Positions 40,083 through 46,907 of a stretch of DNA of 49,077 nucleotides are shown piece after piece; positions within the stretch are counted from its first letter, which is position 1, and each line of letters starts with the position of its first letter. The notes below the pieces were generated by a model, which saw nothing but the letters and a program-made list of their open reading frames with translations, had not been told where the DNA came from and ran no database searches. A program made the translations under genes and the position numbers. This stretch comes from a virus, in IMG/VR virus record IMGVR_UViG_3300025846_000019, positions 1 through 49,077 of that record; one strand, 5' to 3'.

Positions 40083-40786
40083 CAGATGTGATAATCAAAT
40101 CGGAACGGCTTCAGGTTTATCGCCAGCGCATCTTTCACGGCCGTGAAGTACAGGTCGTGCCAGACGTTCTCCTCTTTCCTGTCATAGGTCATGCCCCACC
40201 AACCGAGTGTCGAACCTTCCTGCCAGCCATGCATCGGGGTCACGATGGCAAACGGGACCGACTTCTTCTCGTCCTTCTCATCATCCGGCTTCAGGGCAAC
40301 CTCCCATGACGTCCACGGACCGCGACCATATTCTGAGAACTCATAAGAGAAGTAGTCATGTTTGGCAAGCGGATTGTACTTCGTTTTCCGCAGTCCCGTA
40401 CCATGACACTCCTCACAGGCGGGGTCGGCAGAATCCTTGTTCGCGAATGTATCAAGGACGACCAGTTCCAGTTTGTGGCGGGGGTTATAGTATTCCTGTT
40501 GCCACAACTCATTCCGCTTCATCATCCCGTCATACATCGTCTCAGCATCAGCATCCTTGGGATACGGTTCTTTCGGGTACTTCTCATCGAACAACGCCCT
40601 TTCTTCCTTATCTGTCTGACCAAGAATGACGTCAACCATACTCTCGGCTTCCTGTTCTGCTTTCTTCCCGACACAGTTGCAACGAACGTCATGCTCATCA
40701 ACTTCCAACTGTTCCGAGTACGGATGCAACAGATGCTCGGCTTGCTCCAGACTTGCGGCAAAGACAACGACCGTGGCATGGCTCAT
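40082..40786 (-). CDS. Early protein with CxxC, unknown
   Basis: 234 residues, ATGA-coupled. It holds CNC near residue 36-38 and CEEC around 124-127 (CEECHGTGLRK, a DnaJ-like zinc phrase), and many aromatic residues. It may bind zinc. Function unknown. Confidence 0.55.
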   Translation of the reverse strand: MSHATVVVFAASLEQAEHLLHPYSEQLEVDEHDVRCNCVGKKAEQEAESMVDVILGQTDKEERALFDEKYPKEPYPKDADAETMYDGMMKRNELWQQEYYNPRHKLELVVLDTFANKDSADPACEECHGTGLRKTKYNPLAKHDYFSYEFSEYGRGPWTSWEVALKPDDEKDEKKSVPFAIVTPMHGWQEGSTLGWWGMTYDRKEENVWHDLYFTAVKDALAINLKPFRFDYHI

Positions 40787-41106
40787 CGTCTCACCGTTGT
40801 CCTGATATTCGTCGCAACCTGTTCCAGTTCGTCCATGACCGCGTTCAGGTAGTCCATCCCTATTTTCTCATTATGGATAACGTGATTGAACTCCCGAACG
40901 ATTGCGTTCCAGCGTACCTGTTCCGTCTGCGTCAGGACGTGTGCTGCGCGGGTCGCCCTCAACATCTCCTGTGCCTTGTGCGCTCGCGTGTCAAACTGTG
41001 CAAGCAGGTCAAGTCGCAGATGCTTGTACTGACCGAGTGTTGCGGCTTGACTTACGGCCGTACCTCTCTCCGCCATCAATTCGTCATCAGTCTTGTCACC
41101 AACCAT
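40783..41106 (-). CDS. Helical early protein, unknown
   Basis: 107 residues, ATG 41106 after GGAG. Helical and Arg/Ala-rich (AHKAQEMLRATRAAHVLTQT). Possible nucleic-acid contact. No family recognised. Confidence 0.5.
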   Translation of the reverse strand: MVGDKTDDELMAERGTAVSQAATLGQYKHLRLDLLAQFDTRAHKAQEMLRATRAAHVLTQTEQVRWNAIVREFNHVIHNEKIGMDYLNAVMDELEQVATNIRTTVRR

Positions 41107-41121
41107 GTCATCTCCTTTCTC

Positions 41122-41379
41122 TTACTTGCAGGACTTGACCATGTCGTTCAGTTCTTTCTTCACGCGGCGGGCGACATCTCCGCGCCATGTGGTTGCATTG
41201 GACAGGAAATACAGAACAACGCTCTTGCCGGTATCATAGATATACATGTCTTTGATGGAGTCCAGTTCGTCCATTGCCTCCAGATACGGTCTTGCAGCGT
41301 AATTGACTTTCTCGTCCCAGTCACGCCATATCTCTTTGGCAATCTCGGACAACTTTCTGACCTGCGTCACATCTGCCAT
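41122..41379 (-). CDS. Early protein, unknown
   Basis: 85 residues, ATG 41379 after AAAGGAG. First gene after the strong promoter at 41423-41450. Helical, Trp/Lys/Asp-rich. Being first in the operon, it is expected to be made early and at high level. No family recognised. Confidence 0.55.
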   Translation of the reverse strand: MADVTQVRKLSEIAKEIWRDWDEKVNYAARPYLEAMDELDSIKDMYIYDTGKSVVLYFLSNATTWRGDVARRVKKELNDMVKSCK

Positions 41380-41393
41380 AGCTCATCTCCTTT

Positions 41394-41416
41394 AGACCCC
41401 CTGCTCATCAGGGTCT
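41394..41416 (-). promoter_or_regulatory. 5'-end hairpin of the early transcript
   Basis: AGACCC (41416-41411) pairs with GGGTCT (41399-41394) around an 11-base loop. It begins at the expected first base of the transcript and ends just before the ribosome site. Confidence 0.5.
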
Positions 41417-41422
41417 ACAGTC

Positions 41423-41450
41423 ATTATATATTTATTTATGTCCCTGTCAA
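41423..41450 (-). promoter_or_regulatory. Strong consensus promoter for early genes
   Basis: Minus strand TTGACA (41450-41445), 16-base spacer, TATAAT (41428-41423): both boxes perfect. A 16-bp element (41459-41474) lies eight bases upstream of the -35. Confidence 0.85.
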
Positions 41451-41458
41451 GTCACAAT

Positions 41459-41474
41459 ATGAAGAAATTGTATA
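41459..41474 (-). repeat. 16-bp operator copy 5, outside the origin
   Basis: Plus strand ATGAAGAAATTGTATA, 14 of 16 matches in reverse. It lies eight bases from the -35 of the consensus promoter at 41445-41450. Confidence 0.7.
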
Positions 41475-41499
41475 GGGGCGGCTGACCCGCTCCGCCCCT
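41474..41499 (-). terminator. Terminator-like hairpin after 41504
   Basis: AGGGGCGG (41499-41492) pairs with CCGCCCCT (41481-41474), then ATACAATTTCTTC. The T-rich tail overlaps the 16-bp element at 41459-41474, so termination and the operator share bases. Confidence 0.6.
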
Positions 41500-41503
41500 T
41501 GGT

Positions 41504-41803
41504 CTAACGGTTTGGAAGCACTCGCAACGTATTCGCGGCAGACAGTTCACTCATGGTCGCTGGCTGGAACCATTTGTCGAGAACTATCTCAGGGTCGGTC
41601 AAGTCGCTCATGCCAAACTCGAATATCAGCGTCCCGTCATCCAGACCGGCAAGTCCTATCACCGTTCTGCTCTCCCGTTCATAGGCGGCAGCATACCAGC
41701 AACGACCCGAGAACAGGTGCAAGAATCGCTGTTGGAGTATGACAGAACTTCCCCGCATCTGAACGGTGCGGGGCAGTTGGCTGAGTGCAGTCTGCACTCT
41801 CAT
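41504..41803 (-). CDS. DUF2958-like diverged protein
   Basis: 99 residues. CWYAAAYERESRTVIGLAGL and LDKWFQPATMSEL parallel the DUF2958 pattern of the 39296-39619 protein (WYACEYDP, DLYFKPCTFAEL). Weak ribosome site. Function unknown. Confidence 0.55.
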   Translation of the reverse strand: MRVQTALSQLPRTVQMRGSSVILQQRFLHLFSGRCWYAAAYERESRTVIGLAGLDDGTLIFEFGMSDLTDPEIVLDKWFQPATMSELSAANTLRVLPNR

Positions 41804-41805
41804 GG

Positions 41806-42120
41806 CTACACGAACGGGAAGTAGCAGCCGTTGACGTCATCCATCTCCTGTACCTTCTGGCACCACTTCACTGACGCCTCATTCCTCAGGTCACTCGGGG
41901 CGGTCGCGTAGGCATGGATGACGCGATTGATAGTACGAAAGAAGTTCTGTTGGTGAGTACGATATTGGACGACGACATAGTTGGTAATTGCCGTCAAGAC
42001 CTCTTCCTCATTCCCCATATAACCTAGTTCGGTGAACAAGGACTCCAGCGACTTCTGAATCTTTTCTGTGGTGGTCTCTGCGATAACCTCTGTTGATTCG
42101 ATGTGAACTGGATGTATCAC
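41806..42120 (-). CDS. Early protein, unknown
   Basis: 104 residues from a GTG at 42120 with AAGGAGG six bases upstream. Helical (TTEKIQKSLESLFTELGYMG) then basic. Reading depends on passage through the terminator at 42139-42167. No family recognised. Confidence 0.55.
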   Translation of the reverse strand: MIHPVHIESTEVIAETTTEKIQKSLESLFTELGYMGNEEEVLTAITNYVVVQYRTHQQNFFRTINRVIHAYATAPSDLRNEASVKWCQKVQEMDDVNGCYFPFV

Positions 42121-42138
42121 GGATTGCCTCCTTAGGGC

Positions 42139-42167
42139 AAAAAGAATGGGGGCAGTTCCCTGCCCCC
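42139..42167 (-). terminator. Rho-independent terminator
   Basis: GGGGGCAG (42167-42160) pairs with CTGCCCCC (42155-42148) around GGAA, followed by ATTCTTTTT. A strong terminator after the first two or three leftward genes; downstream genes need readthrough or antitermination, since no promoter follows before 41450. Confidence 0.8.
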
Positions 42168-42174
42168 TCTTTCC

Positions 42175-42441
42175 CTACGCAGTCGGCAGTTCGGCTTCAG
42201 CGTTGGCCTTGGTCTGGTCGGGCAACGGGCTTGCACCCATCGTCTTCAGCATCCCATAGTAAACGCCCCACCGGGCCTTCTCGACATCGGTCATGGCGTT
42301 CCCGCCCCACGTCCTCTGCTCTTGGGACTGGACGTACTCGACCAACTCTTTGCGGGTGGCTCTGTGCTCCCTTGGAGTACGGGGCTTTCTCGCAATCACG
42401 TTTCCGTCGGCGTCAGTCTTGACCTTGAGTGCTTTCTTCAT
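42175..42441 (-). CDS. Small basic early protein, unknown
   Basis: 88 residues, ATG 42441. Basic N-terminus (MKKALKVKTDADGNVIARKP) and a mixed C-terminus (WGVYYGMLKTMGASPLPDQT). Likely nucleic-acid associated. It ends just before the terminator. Confidence 0.55.
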   Translation of the reverse strand: MKKALKVKTDADGNVIARKPRTPREHRATRKELVEYVQSQEQRTWGGNAMTDVEKARWGVYYGMLKTMGASPLPDQTKANAEAELPTA

Positions 42442-42542
42442 GTCTGTTCCTCCTGTGGTTCTCTGTTCTGTGGTACGAACTGGATTTGGTTCACGGCAGG
42501 GTCTCCCTTGCCGTCAGCCAAACTCAGGTAACTTCGCACCAC
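42438..42542 (-). CDS. Possible 34-residue coupled peptide
   Basis: From GTG 42542 to TGA 42440-42438, overlapping the next gene by ATGA. The sequence ends VPQNREPQEEQT. The ribosome site is weak, so this is uncertain, but it fills the gap between two genes and keeps the coupling pattern. Confidence 0.35.
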   Translation of the reverse strand: MVRSYLSLADGKGDPAVNQIQFVPQNREPQEEQT

Positions 42543-42745
42543 TTCATCGCAGTCTGGAGCAGGTGGGCATAGTCGCCGGCGGTCGCTTCGTCGTGGAACT
42601 TGGTCACATCACTTTCTGGAAATCCGGCCTTCTTCATCGCTTCTTGGCAAATTGCCAAAATGTTGAACGCATTCCCGTCTTCTCCAACTAGACCAACTTC
42701 CGGCCTTGGCATTCCGTTTGGTGCAAGGACAACTTCTTTTGACAT
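42524..42745 (-). CDS. Conserved early phage protein, unknown
   Basis: 73 residues, ATG 42745 after GAGGAGG. GEDGNAFNILAICQEAMKKA and ATAGDYAHLLQTAMKW match a family found in early regions of many phages, of unknown role. First gene leftwards from the origin, under the promoter at 42851-42878. Confidence 0.65.
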   Translation of the reverse strand: MSKEVVLAPNGMPRPEVGLVGEDGNAFNILAICQEAMKKAGFPESDVTKFHDEATAGDYAHLLQTAMKWCEVT

Positions 42746-42850
42746 GTTGTTCCTCCTCTTGTCTTTGTCTCAGTTGTAAAAGTGCAGTAGTTCAGGTTCG
42801 GTTGGTTCTGTAAGGCGGGGTCCCTGTCGGGTCCTTCCTTTCCTGTCCTT

Positions 42851-42878
42851 ATTATATACTTCTATATAACCATTGCAA
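42851..42878 (-). promoter_or_regulatory. Leftward early promoter
   Basis: Minus strand TTGCAA (42878-42873), 16-base spacer, TATAAT (42856-42851). A 16-bp element (42887-42902) lies eight bases upstream of the -35. Confidence 0.75.
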
Positions 42879-42886
42879 GTCAATTC

Positions 42887-42902
42887 TACACAATTTCTTC
42901 AC
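42887..42902 (+). repeat. 16-bp operator/iteron copy 1
   Basis: TACACAATTTCTTCAC. With 42943-42958 it forms a 24-bp direct repeat beginning GTCAATT (one mismatch). It lies eight bases upstream of the leftward -35 box. Confidence 0.75.
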
Positions 42903-42942
42903 GGAAAAGCCAGCGGTGGACTGGGAATTGCAAGGTCAATTA

Positions 42943-42958
42943 TACACAATTTCTTCAC
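42943..42958 (+). repeat. 16-bp operator/iteron copy 2
   Basis: Identical to copy 1, 56 bases away. A TTGCAA lies at a similar distance but with no -10 box, so this may be an auxiliary or duplicated site. Confidence 0.7.
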
Positions 42959-43251
42959 AATTCCCCTGTGGATAACCTGTGGATAACTTTAGGGTCTACC
43001 TGTGGATAACCTGTGGATAACTTATTTTGGGGGTTGGGGTCGCAAATTGGAAAAAGCGGCAGACACCCTCCTGACGGGGCCTACAGGGTCATACTCGTAA
43101 TTTGCCTCAGTTACCGTCCCGATATAAGGAGTAGGGGGCTTTTGCCTCACCTTGACGGTCGACGGTCTATGACCGGCTTCCCAGTCTTTTTACCTGTGGA
43201 TAACCTGTGGATAACTACGGTCAAGTTATCCACAGGTTATTAACATTCTTA

Positions 43252-43267
43252 TACACAATTCCTTCAC
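43252..43267 (+). repeat. 16-bp operator/iteron copy 3
   Basis: TACACAATTCCTTCAC, one mismatch from copies 1 and 2. It lies between the last DnaA box and the rightward promoter. Confidence 0.7.
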
Positions 43268-43307
43268 AATAAGACCTTGTAAACCGCTGGCAACCCCTTT
43301 CTTTGAT

Positions 43308-43323
43308 ATGAAGGAATTGTGAA
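43308..43323 (-). repeat. 16-bp operator/iteron copy 4, inverted
   Basis: Plus strand ATGAAGGAATTGTGAA, 14 of 16 matches to copy 3 in reverse. It lies eight bases upstream of the rightward -35 box. Confidence 0.7.
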
Positions 43324-43331
43324 CCTTTGAC

Positions 43332-43359
43332 TTGACAATGTGAATAAAAAGTTTATATT
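43332..43359 (+). promoter_or_regulatory. Rightward promoter
   Basis: TTGACA (43332-43337), 16-base spacer, TATATT (43354-43359). Drives the plus-strand operon. Confidence 0.8.
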
Positions 43360-43365
43360 GAGTAT

Positions 43366-43401
43366 GGTGGAAGGAACTAGGGGCGAAGCCCCTATACCAC
43401 C
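43366..43401 (+). promoter_or_regulatory. 5'-end hairpin of the rightward transcript
   Basis: Outer GGTGG (43366-43370) / CCACC (43397-43401) and inner TAGGGGC (43378-43384) / GCCCCTA (43388-43394) with a GAA loop. It begins at the expected first transcribed base. Confidence 0.6.
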
Positions 43402-43450
43402 GAGACCCGAACCCGAAGGATGCACCTTGAGAAGTGACAGGAGGAGTGAG

Positions 43451-43675
43451 ATGCAAAGAGCCAAGGAATTGAAACAACAGGATAAGACGTGGTCAGAATA
43501 CCTTGAGCGTACCTTGCGGGATGCAACTGGAATTGAGGGAATCAAGGTGACCGCGAACAGGAACTTGGTCTATGTGATTGAGATGGACGAGAAAGAAGTG
43601 GATGAGATGGTCGATGAGAACATGGAGTCCATGAAAGAAGAGGATTACGCCAAAGCTCACCCTGAGGAGGAATAA
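43451..43675 (+). CDS. Small acidic protein, rightward operon gene 1
   Basis: 74 residues from ATG 43451 after AGGAGG; earlier in-frame ATGs lie before the transcription start. MQRAKELKQQDKTWSEYLER is helical, followed by strands and an acidic end. No family recognised. Confidence 0.6.
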   Translation: MQRAKELKQQDKTWSEYLERTLRDATGIEGIKVTANRNLVYVIEMDEKEVDEMVDENMESMKEEDYAKAHPEEE

Positions 43676-43676
43676 C

Positions 43677-43880
43677 ATGGTTGGACCGAACCTAATGCCG
43701 ACCCCGAAGTGGTTGACCCCGCAGGAAGTGATTGCGGAGAACGTGGCTTGGCTGAGACAGATTGCCAGAGATGGAGCAGAACGTAGCTTCGAGAAACTGG
43801 ATGCAGACCTGAGAGGGATTGCAGACGAGATTGAGGAGAGTGTGGCAGAGATGGCGAAAAAGACGGAGGTCGAGAAATGA
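43677..43880 (+). CDS. Small helical protein, rightward gene 2
   Basis: 67 residues, ATG 43677 after GAGGAGG. Helical and acidic (VAWLRQIARDGAERSFEKLD). Unknown; single helix bundle possible. Confidence 0.55.
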   Translation: MVGPNLMPTPKWLTPQEVIAENVAWLRQIARDGAERSFEKLDADLRGIADEIEESVAEMAKKTEVEK

Positions 43881-44137
43881 AACAGAGGCAAATAGTCACA
43901 GTATCAGACTTGCATGCTGGATTGCATAACACTTTACGCGCCTTCTTTCATGGCAAGATTGACGAGAGTAGCGTCCTTGACCGTGTACAATTCATGGCGA
44001 TGCTCGCCTACCCGACTGAGGAGGCACATCGGGTACAACGACAGATGGACGAGGCGCGTGAGTGCTATCAGAATGACGATGAAGCCACAGTTCAAGACTT
44101 CATCCAAGCATTGAACACTATTGAGCAAATCATATAG
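43877..44137 (+). CDS. Small protein, rightward gene 3
   Basis: 86 residues, ATGA-coupled. MKQRQIVTVSDLHAGLHNTL then acidic helices. The segment VSDLHAG resembles the start of metallophosphatases but no further metal motifs follow, so I give no function. Confidence 0.55.
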   Translation: MKQRQIVTVSDLHAGLHNTLRAFFHGKIDESSVLDRVQFMAMLAYPTEEAHRVQRQMDEARECYQNDDEATVQDFIQALNTIEQII

Positions 44138-44147
44138 AGGAGGAGTG

Positions 44148-44405
44148 ATGATATTCCCGAACGGATTGACGGAGGAACAGACGCACGACGCGGATGTGGA
44201 CTATCGCGGTGATGAGGAAAAGCGGGACAGGAAAGAGCGGGAGATGAAAAGTCTTGTGTCCTTTGACGTGGTGAGGGAACTGTGGCATCACCACATCCTG
44301 TCAGAGACGCGAACGCCGAGAGGGTTGCGACTGAACATCCTGATGACCTATGGTGAAGCGAAGAAACTGGTCGAGTTGTTGAAGAAGGCGGAGGTAGAGG
44401 AATGA
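44148..44405 (+). CDS. Small charged protein, rightward gene 4
   Basis: 85 residues from ATG 44148 after GGAGGAG. Acidic and basic patches (YRGDEEKRDRKEREMKSLVS), then strand-helix. Unknown. Confidence 0.55.
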   Translation: MIFPNGLTEEQTHDADVDYRGDEEKRDRKEREMKSLVSFDVVRELWHHHILSETRTPRGLRLNILMTYGEAKKLVELLKKAEVEE

Positions 44406-44683
44406 TTGAATGGACGGTCTCCAAAGAGGACATGAATCTGATACTCGCGATTACACTACGGGCAGAACGCATGGGAATCGCGGGCAAGCCCCAACGGACG
44501 AGAGCACTCATGGACCTTACTGCCTGTCATGCCAACGGGACACCGCTCCGGCTGCCTGACCTGCTCCATGCTGCCGACGGGGACTTCATCCATGATATTG
44601 CTGGAATCTGCGCACACATGAACAGGGAAACGGGGCAACTGCAAGACTGTTTCCTGCCACGATATGCTGCCAAGGGGGAATGA
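44402..44683 (+). CDS. Small protein, rightward gene 5
   Basis: 93 residues, ATGA-coupled. MIEWTVSKEDMNLILAITLR, helical, with a short DLLHAADGDFIHDIAGICAH segment. No family recognised. Confidence 0.55.
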   Translation: MIEWTVSKEDMNLILAITLRAERMGIAGKPQRTRALMDLTACHANGTPLRLPDLLHAADGDFIHDIAGICAHMNRETGQLQDCFLPRYAAKGE

Positions 44684-44684
44684 C

Positions 44685-44900
44685 ATGATTGAGGGATGCG
44701 GACCATTCTTGACAAGGGTGAGGAACATGCGTGACAAACAGAAGGAAATCGTGGATTCAGAAACGAGAGTGAACTTCTCGAATGCCAAGAACTACTCTGT
44801 TCTCGACATAGAGAAGGAAGCCCTATCCGTCCTCTCTGGCATCGTGAGAGTCGCGGAAGCAATGCTCCTTGGCGATGGTGATGAACATGACGCGGTATAG
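44685..44900 (+). CDS. Small protein, rightward gene 6
   Basis: 71 residues from ATG 44685 after AAGGGGG. MIEGCGPFLTRVRNMRDKQK then helix. Unknown. Confidence 0.5.
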   Translation: MIEGCGPFLTRVRNMRDKQKEIVDSETRVNFSNAKNYSVLDIEKEALSVLSGIVRVAEAMLLGDGDEHDAV

Positions 44901-45180
44901 GGTCTATATTGCCGGCCAGCATCCGACGATTCTCCCGATGGTCATCATCAGTCCTGACGAGAAGGATGCGTTGATGATAGACGAGAAAGAATACCGGCGG
45001 CAGATTGTCGGTGCAATCAGACACATCCTGTGGAGCCTGAGAGAGCGTGACTTCCAACTGTACTGCTTCAAGGAGACGTATGATGCACGGTGGAAGGAGT
45101 GGAAACGGGACAGCATCGTATGGGCTGCCGGACGGGTCGGTTGGGACGGGTCATCGCTGCGTCCTACGGGTTCACTGTAA
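44887..45180 (+). CDS. Small protein, rightward gene 7
   Basis: 97 residues from ATG 44887, overlapping the previous gene. MTRYRVYIAGQHPTILPMVI and a Trp/Arg-rich C-terminus. It ends at the terminator, inside the repeat element at 45170-45215. Unknown. Confidence 0.55.
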   Translation: MTRYRVYIAGQHPTILPMVIISPDEKDALMIDEKEYRRQIVGAIRHILWSLRERDFQLYCFKETYDARWKEWKRDSIVWAAGRVGWDGSSLRPTGSL

Positions 45181-45188
45181 GGGTCAAG

Positions 45189-45224
45189 GGGGTTGGTGGT
45201 CTATCGGGACGGCCAACCCCTTTT
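45189..45224 (+). terminator. Rho-independent terminator of the rightward operon
   Basis: GGGGTTGG (45189-45196) pairs with CCAACCCC (45213-45220), followed by TTTT. It separates the convergent plus and minus operons. Confidence 0.8.
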
Positions 45225-45243
45225 CCTATCACCTGAGAGGGTG

Positions 45244-45783
45244 CTAGACGGTTCGAGTGACAAAAGCTTTGTTGAATCCCGTTATTCCCTTCGTCATGAT
45301 TTCCAAGAAGTCATCCCGTGTAAAGTCGGATAGTCGGAAGATTTCCTCTTTCGTCATTCCCAGTTGCTTCTCGATTTCAGGGACGGTCTCTCCCTTGTCG
45401 AGTAGTTTCTTCACGACGACTTTCATCGGCTCGAGCAGATGGGTTCCCCGCGCGCGATTATGCGTGATAGTACCATAGATGTCTTCCTCCTCCGTTGCAT
45501 GAGTCACGATGACACAGGGAATCTTCCCACCCGTGAGGGACTTCAATGGTTCCTCACCGAGAATGAGCCAGCGATGATAGCCGTCGATGATGGTCATGTC
45601 AGGACGGATGACGATGGGCATCGTGAAGCCGTTGGTCAGGATGGACTGCCGGAGCAGGTCAAGGTTGACACGCGTGACCTTGTTTGGATTGTAGTCATTC
45701 GGGATAATCTTGTCTCGGTCGATGAACTGGATATGACGGACAGCACCAAAGATGTCTTTTACCTGCTCATGTTTTGTTTTCAT
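45244..45783 (-). CDS. ParB/sulfiredoxin-fold protein (IbrB-like)
   Basis: 179 residues, last gene of the late operon. An N-terminal ParB-like domain (IIPNDYNPNKV; DGYHRW at 67-72; NRARGTH at 109-115) is followed by a helical C-terminus with an HTH-like segment (EIEKQLGMTKEEIFRLSDFT). The DGxHR and NRxRGxH motifs are those of the ParB-sulfiredoxin superfamily, including IbrB-type proteins that pair with PAPS-reductase-like partners. The partner here is the previous gene, overlapping by ATGA. It could act as a kinase or nuclease-like enzyme or as a DNA-binding regulator; the exact reaction is unknown. Confidence 0.8.
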   Translation of the reverse strand: MKTKHEQVKDIFGAVRHIQFIDRDKIIPNDYNPNKVTRVNLDLLRQSILTNGFTMPIVIRPDMTIIDGYHRWLILGEEPLKSLTGGKIPCVIVTHATEEEDIYGTITHNRARGTHLLEPMKVVVKKLLDKGETVPEIEKQLGMTKEEIFRLSDFTRDDFLEIMTKGITGFNKAFVTRTV

Positions 45784-46907
45784 GCGATGTTACTCCTTTC
45801 TTTTGAGCCGACCTTCACGACCTTTATCATCATTGCACGCAATGTCCTCCCCTTCGGGTCACCGTGTGTCAGTGCCTCATCAATGGTCTGCCAGTCCTGG
45901 TCCTGAAAGAAGGGTGAGAATTTCAACAAGAATCGTCGGTATCGGTAGGGTGACTCTCGGAGATGGACGGTCTCGAAATATTTTGGGATATCCGAGAGCA
46001 GTTTCATCACGTGGTTGCGAGCAAGGACGGGGTCTTTTATGCCCTCGAGTTCCTTGCGCTTCTTCGTTTTCCCCTTGAACATCTCCGAGTCCCAGTAGAG
46101 CGCAGCAAGATAGGCATTGGGTTCCCGTCTCACGATGGATTCCATCAGACCCGGGTACAAGGCGCCGAGTTGGACGAGAGAAGCCGCCGTATCAATGGAG
46201 AAGAATTGTGAGATGCGGAGACGGTTCTTCGGGATACCGACTTGATACATCTTCAGATAGGCCTCAGGGAACTCGATGTGACGATTCTTGATGTAGAGCC
46301 AGACGTCCCCGTCCGTCCAGTCATAGATTGGGAACGCGGCATGACCCCGAAAGATGAAGTTGTTGCTCGCCCCCTTCGCCATGAAGGTCAGTCGCTGGAC
46401 AGATTCACTCTCGCGGATGCCGATGATATCCAGCGAACCCTTCCCCTTACGGGCGAGGAATTGCTGGTAGCGGTCAATCCGTGGGATGAGCAGGGGGTCT
46501 TCCCGGGTAGCAAAATCGGGCGGACTCCTCACCCATTCCTTCTCCTTGAAACGGTCGAACAGGATGAATGACTCATCATTGGTGAGCGAGTTGAAACAGT
46601 TGTAATGCTTCATCTCCATTGCATACCAGATGAACTTGATGTCGCGCTGGAGACAGAGGAGTCGATACTTCTTGACGACCTCAATGACATCGGGATACAT
46701 GGCTTCTTCATCAATGAACAGGACGGTCGTATTGCTAGTATCAATCCTTCCTTCATCCTTGAGGCACAGGATGAGGTCAAGCAAGCAGAGAGAATCCTTC
46801 CCACCCGAGAAGGATACCGTGATGGGACAAGTATTCGTGAACAGTCCGATGATACGCTGTCGGGCCGCTTCGACAACATCAATGGTGAGATAGGTCTTGA
46901 CTCTCAT
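45780..46907 (-). CDS. PAPS-reductase-like (IbrA-type) protein
   Basis: 375 residues, ATGA-coupled on both sides. The pyrophosphatase loop SFSGGKDS (32-39) shows an adenine nucleotide alpha-hydrolase fold of the phosphoadenylyl-sulfate reductase family. IGIRESESVQR and AAFPIYDWTDGDVW follow, as in IbrA and DndC-like enzymes. Family members move sulfur or adenylate substrates; DndC acts in DNA phosphorothioation. No iron-sulfur CxxC cluster motif of the DndC type is obvious. Late expression with two ParB-like proteins suggests a DNA or nucleotide modification, which is inference. Confidence 0.85.
   Translation of the reverse strand: MRVKTYLTIDVVEAARQRIIGLFTNTCPITVSFSGGKDSLCLLDLILCLKDEGRIDTSNTTVLFIDEEAMYPDVIEVVKKYRLLCLQRDIKFIWYAMEMKHYNCFNSLTNDESFILFDRFKEKEWVRSPPDFATREDPLLIPRIDRYQQFLARKGKGSLDIIGIRESESVQRLTFMAKGASNNFIFRGHAAFPIYDWTDGDVWLYIKNRHIEFPEAYLKMYQVGIPKNRLRISQFFSIDTAASLVQLGALYPGLMESIVRREPNAYLAALYWDSEMFKGKTKKRKELEGIKDPVLARNHVMKLLSDIPKYFETVHLRESPYRYRRFLLKFSPFFQDQDWQTIDEALTHGDPKGRTLRAMMIKVVKVGSKERSNIA

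Larger units (their letters stand above)
42870..43340. other. Candidate replication origin / divergent control region
   Basis: Gene-free region with seven perfect DnaA boxes (TGTGGATAA or its complement): 42967-42975, 42978-42986, 43001-43009, 43012-43020, 43195-43203, 43206-43214, and inverted 43226-43234. Four copies of the 16-bp repeat lie here, with AT-rich flanks. Leftward and rightward operons diverge from it. Host DnaA probably opens DNA here for the phage helicase loader; this is inference from site density. Confidence 0.75.

Noticed and set aside
42746-43450. CRISPR array or plasmid Rep iterons with a Rep gene
   Set aside because: The repeats are short, few and unevenly spaced, without spacers; no Rep, ParA or Cas gene is present. 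They fit operators and DnaA boxes better.
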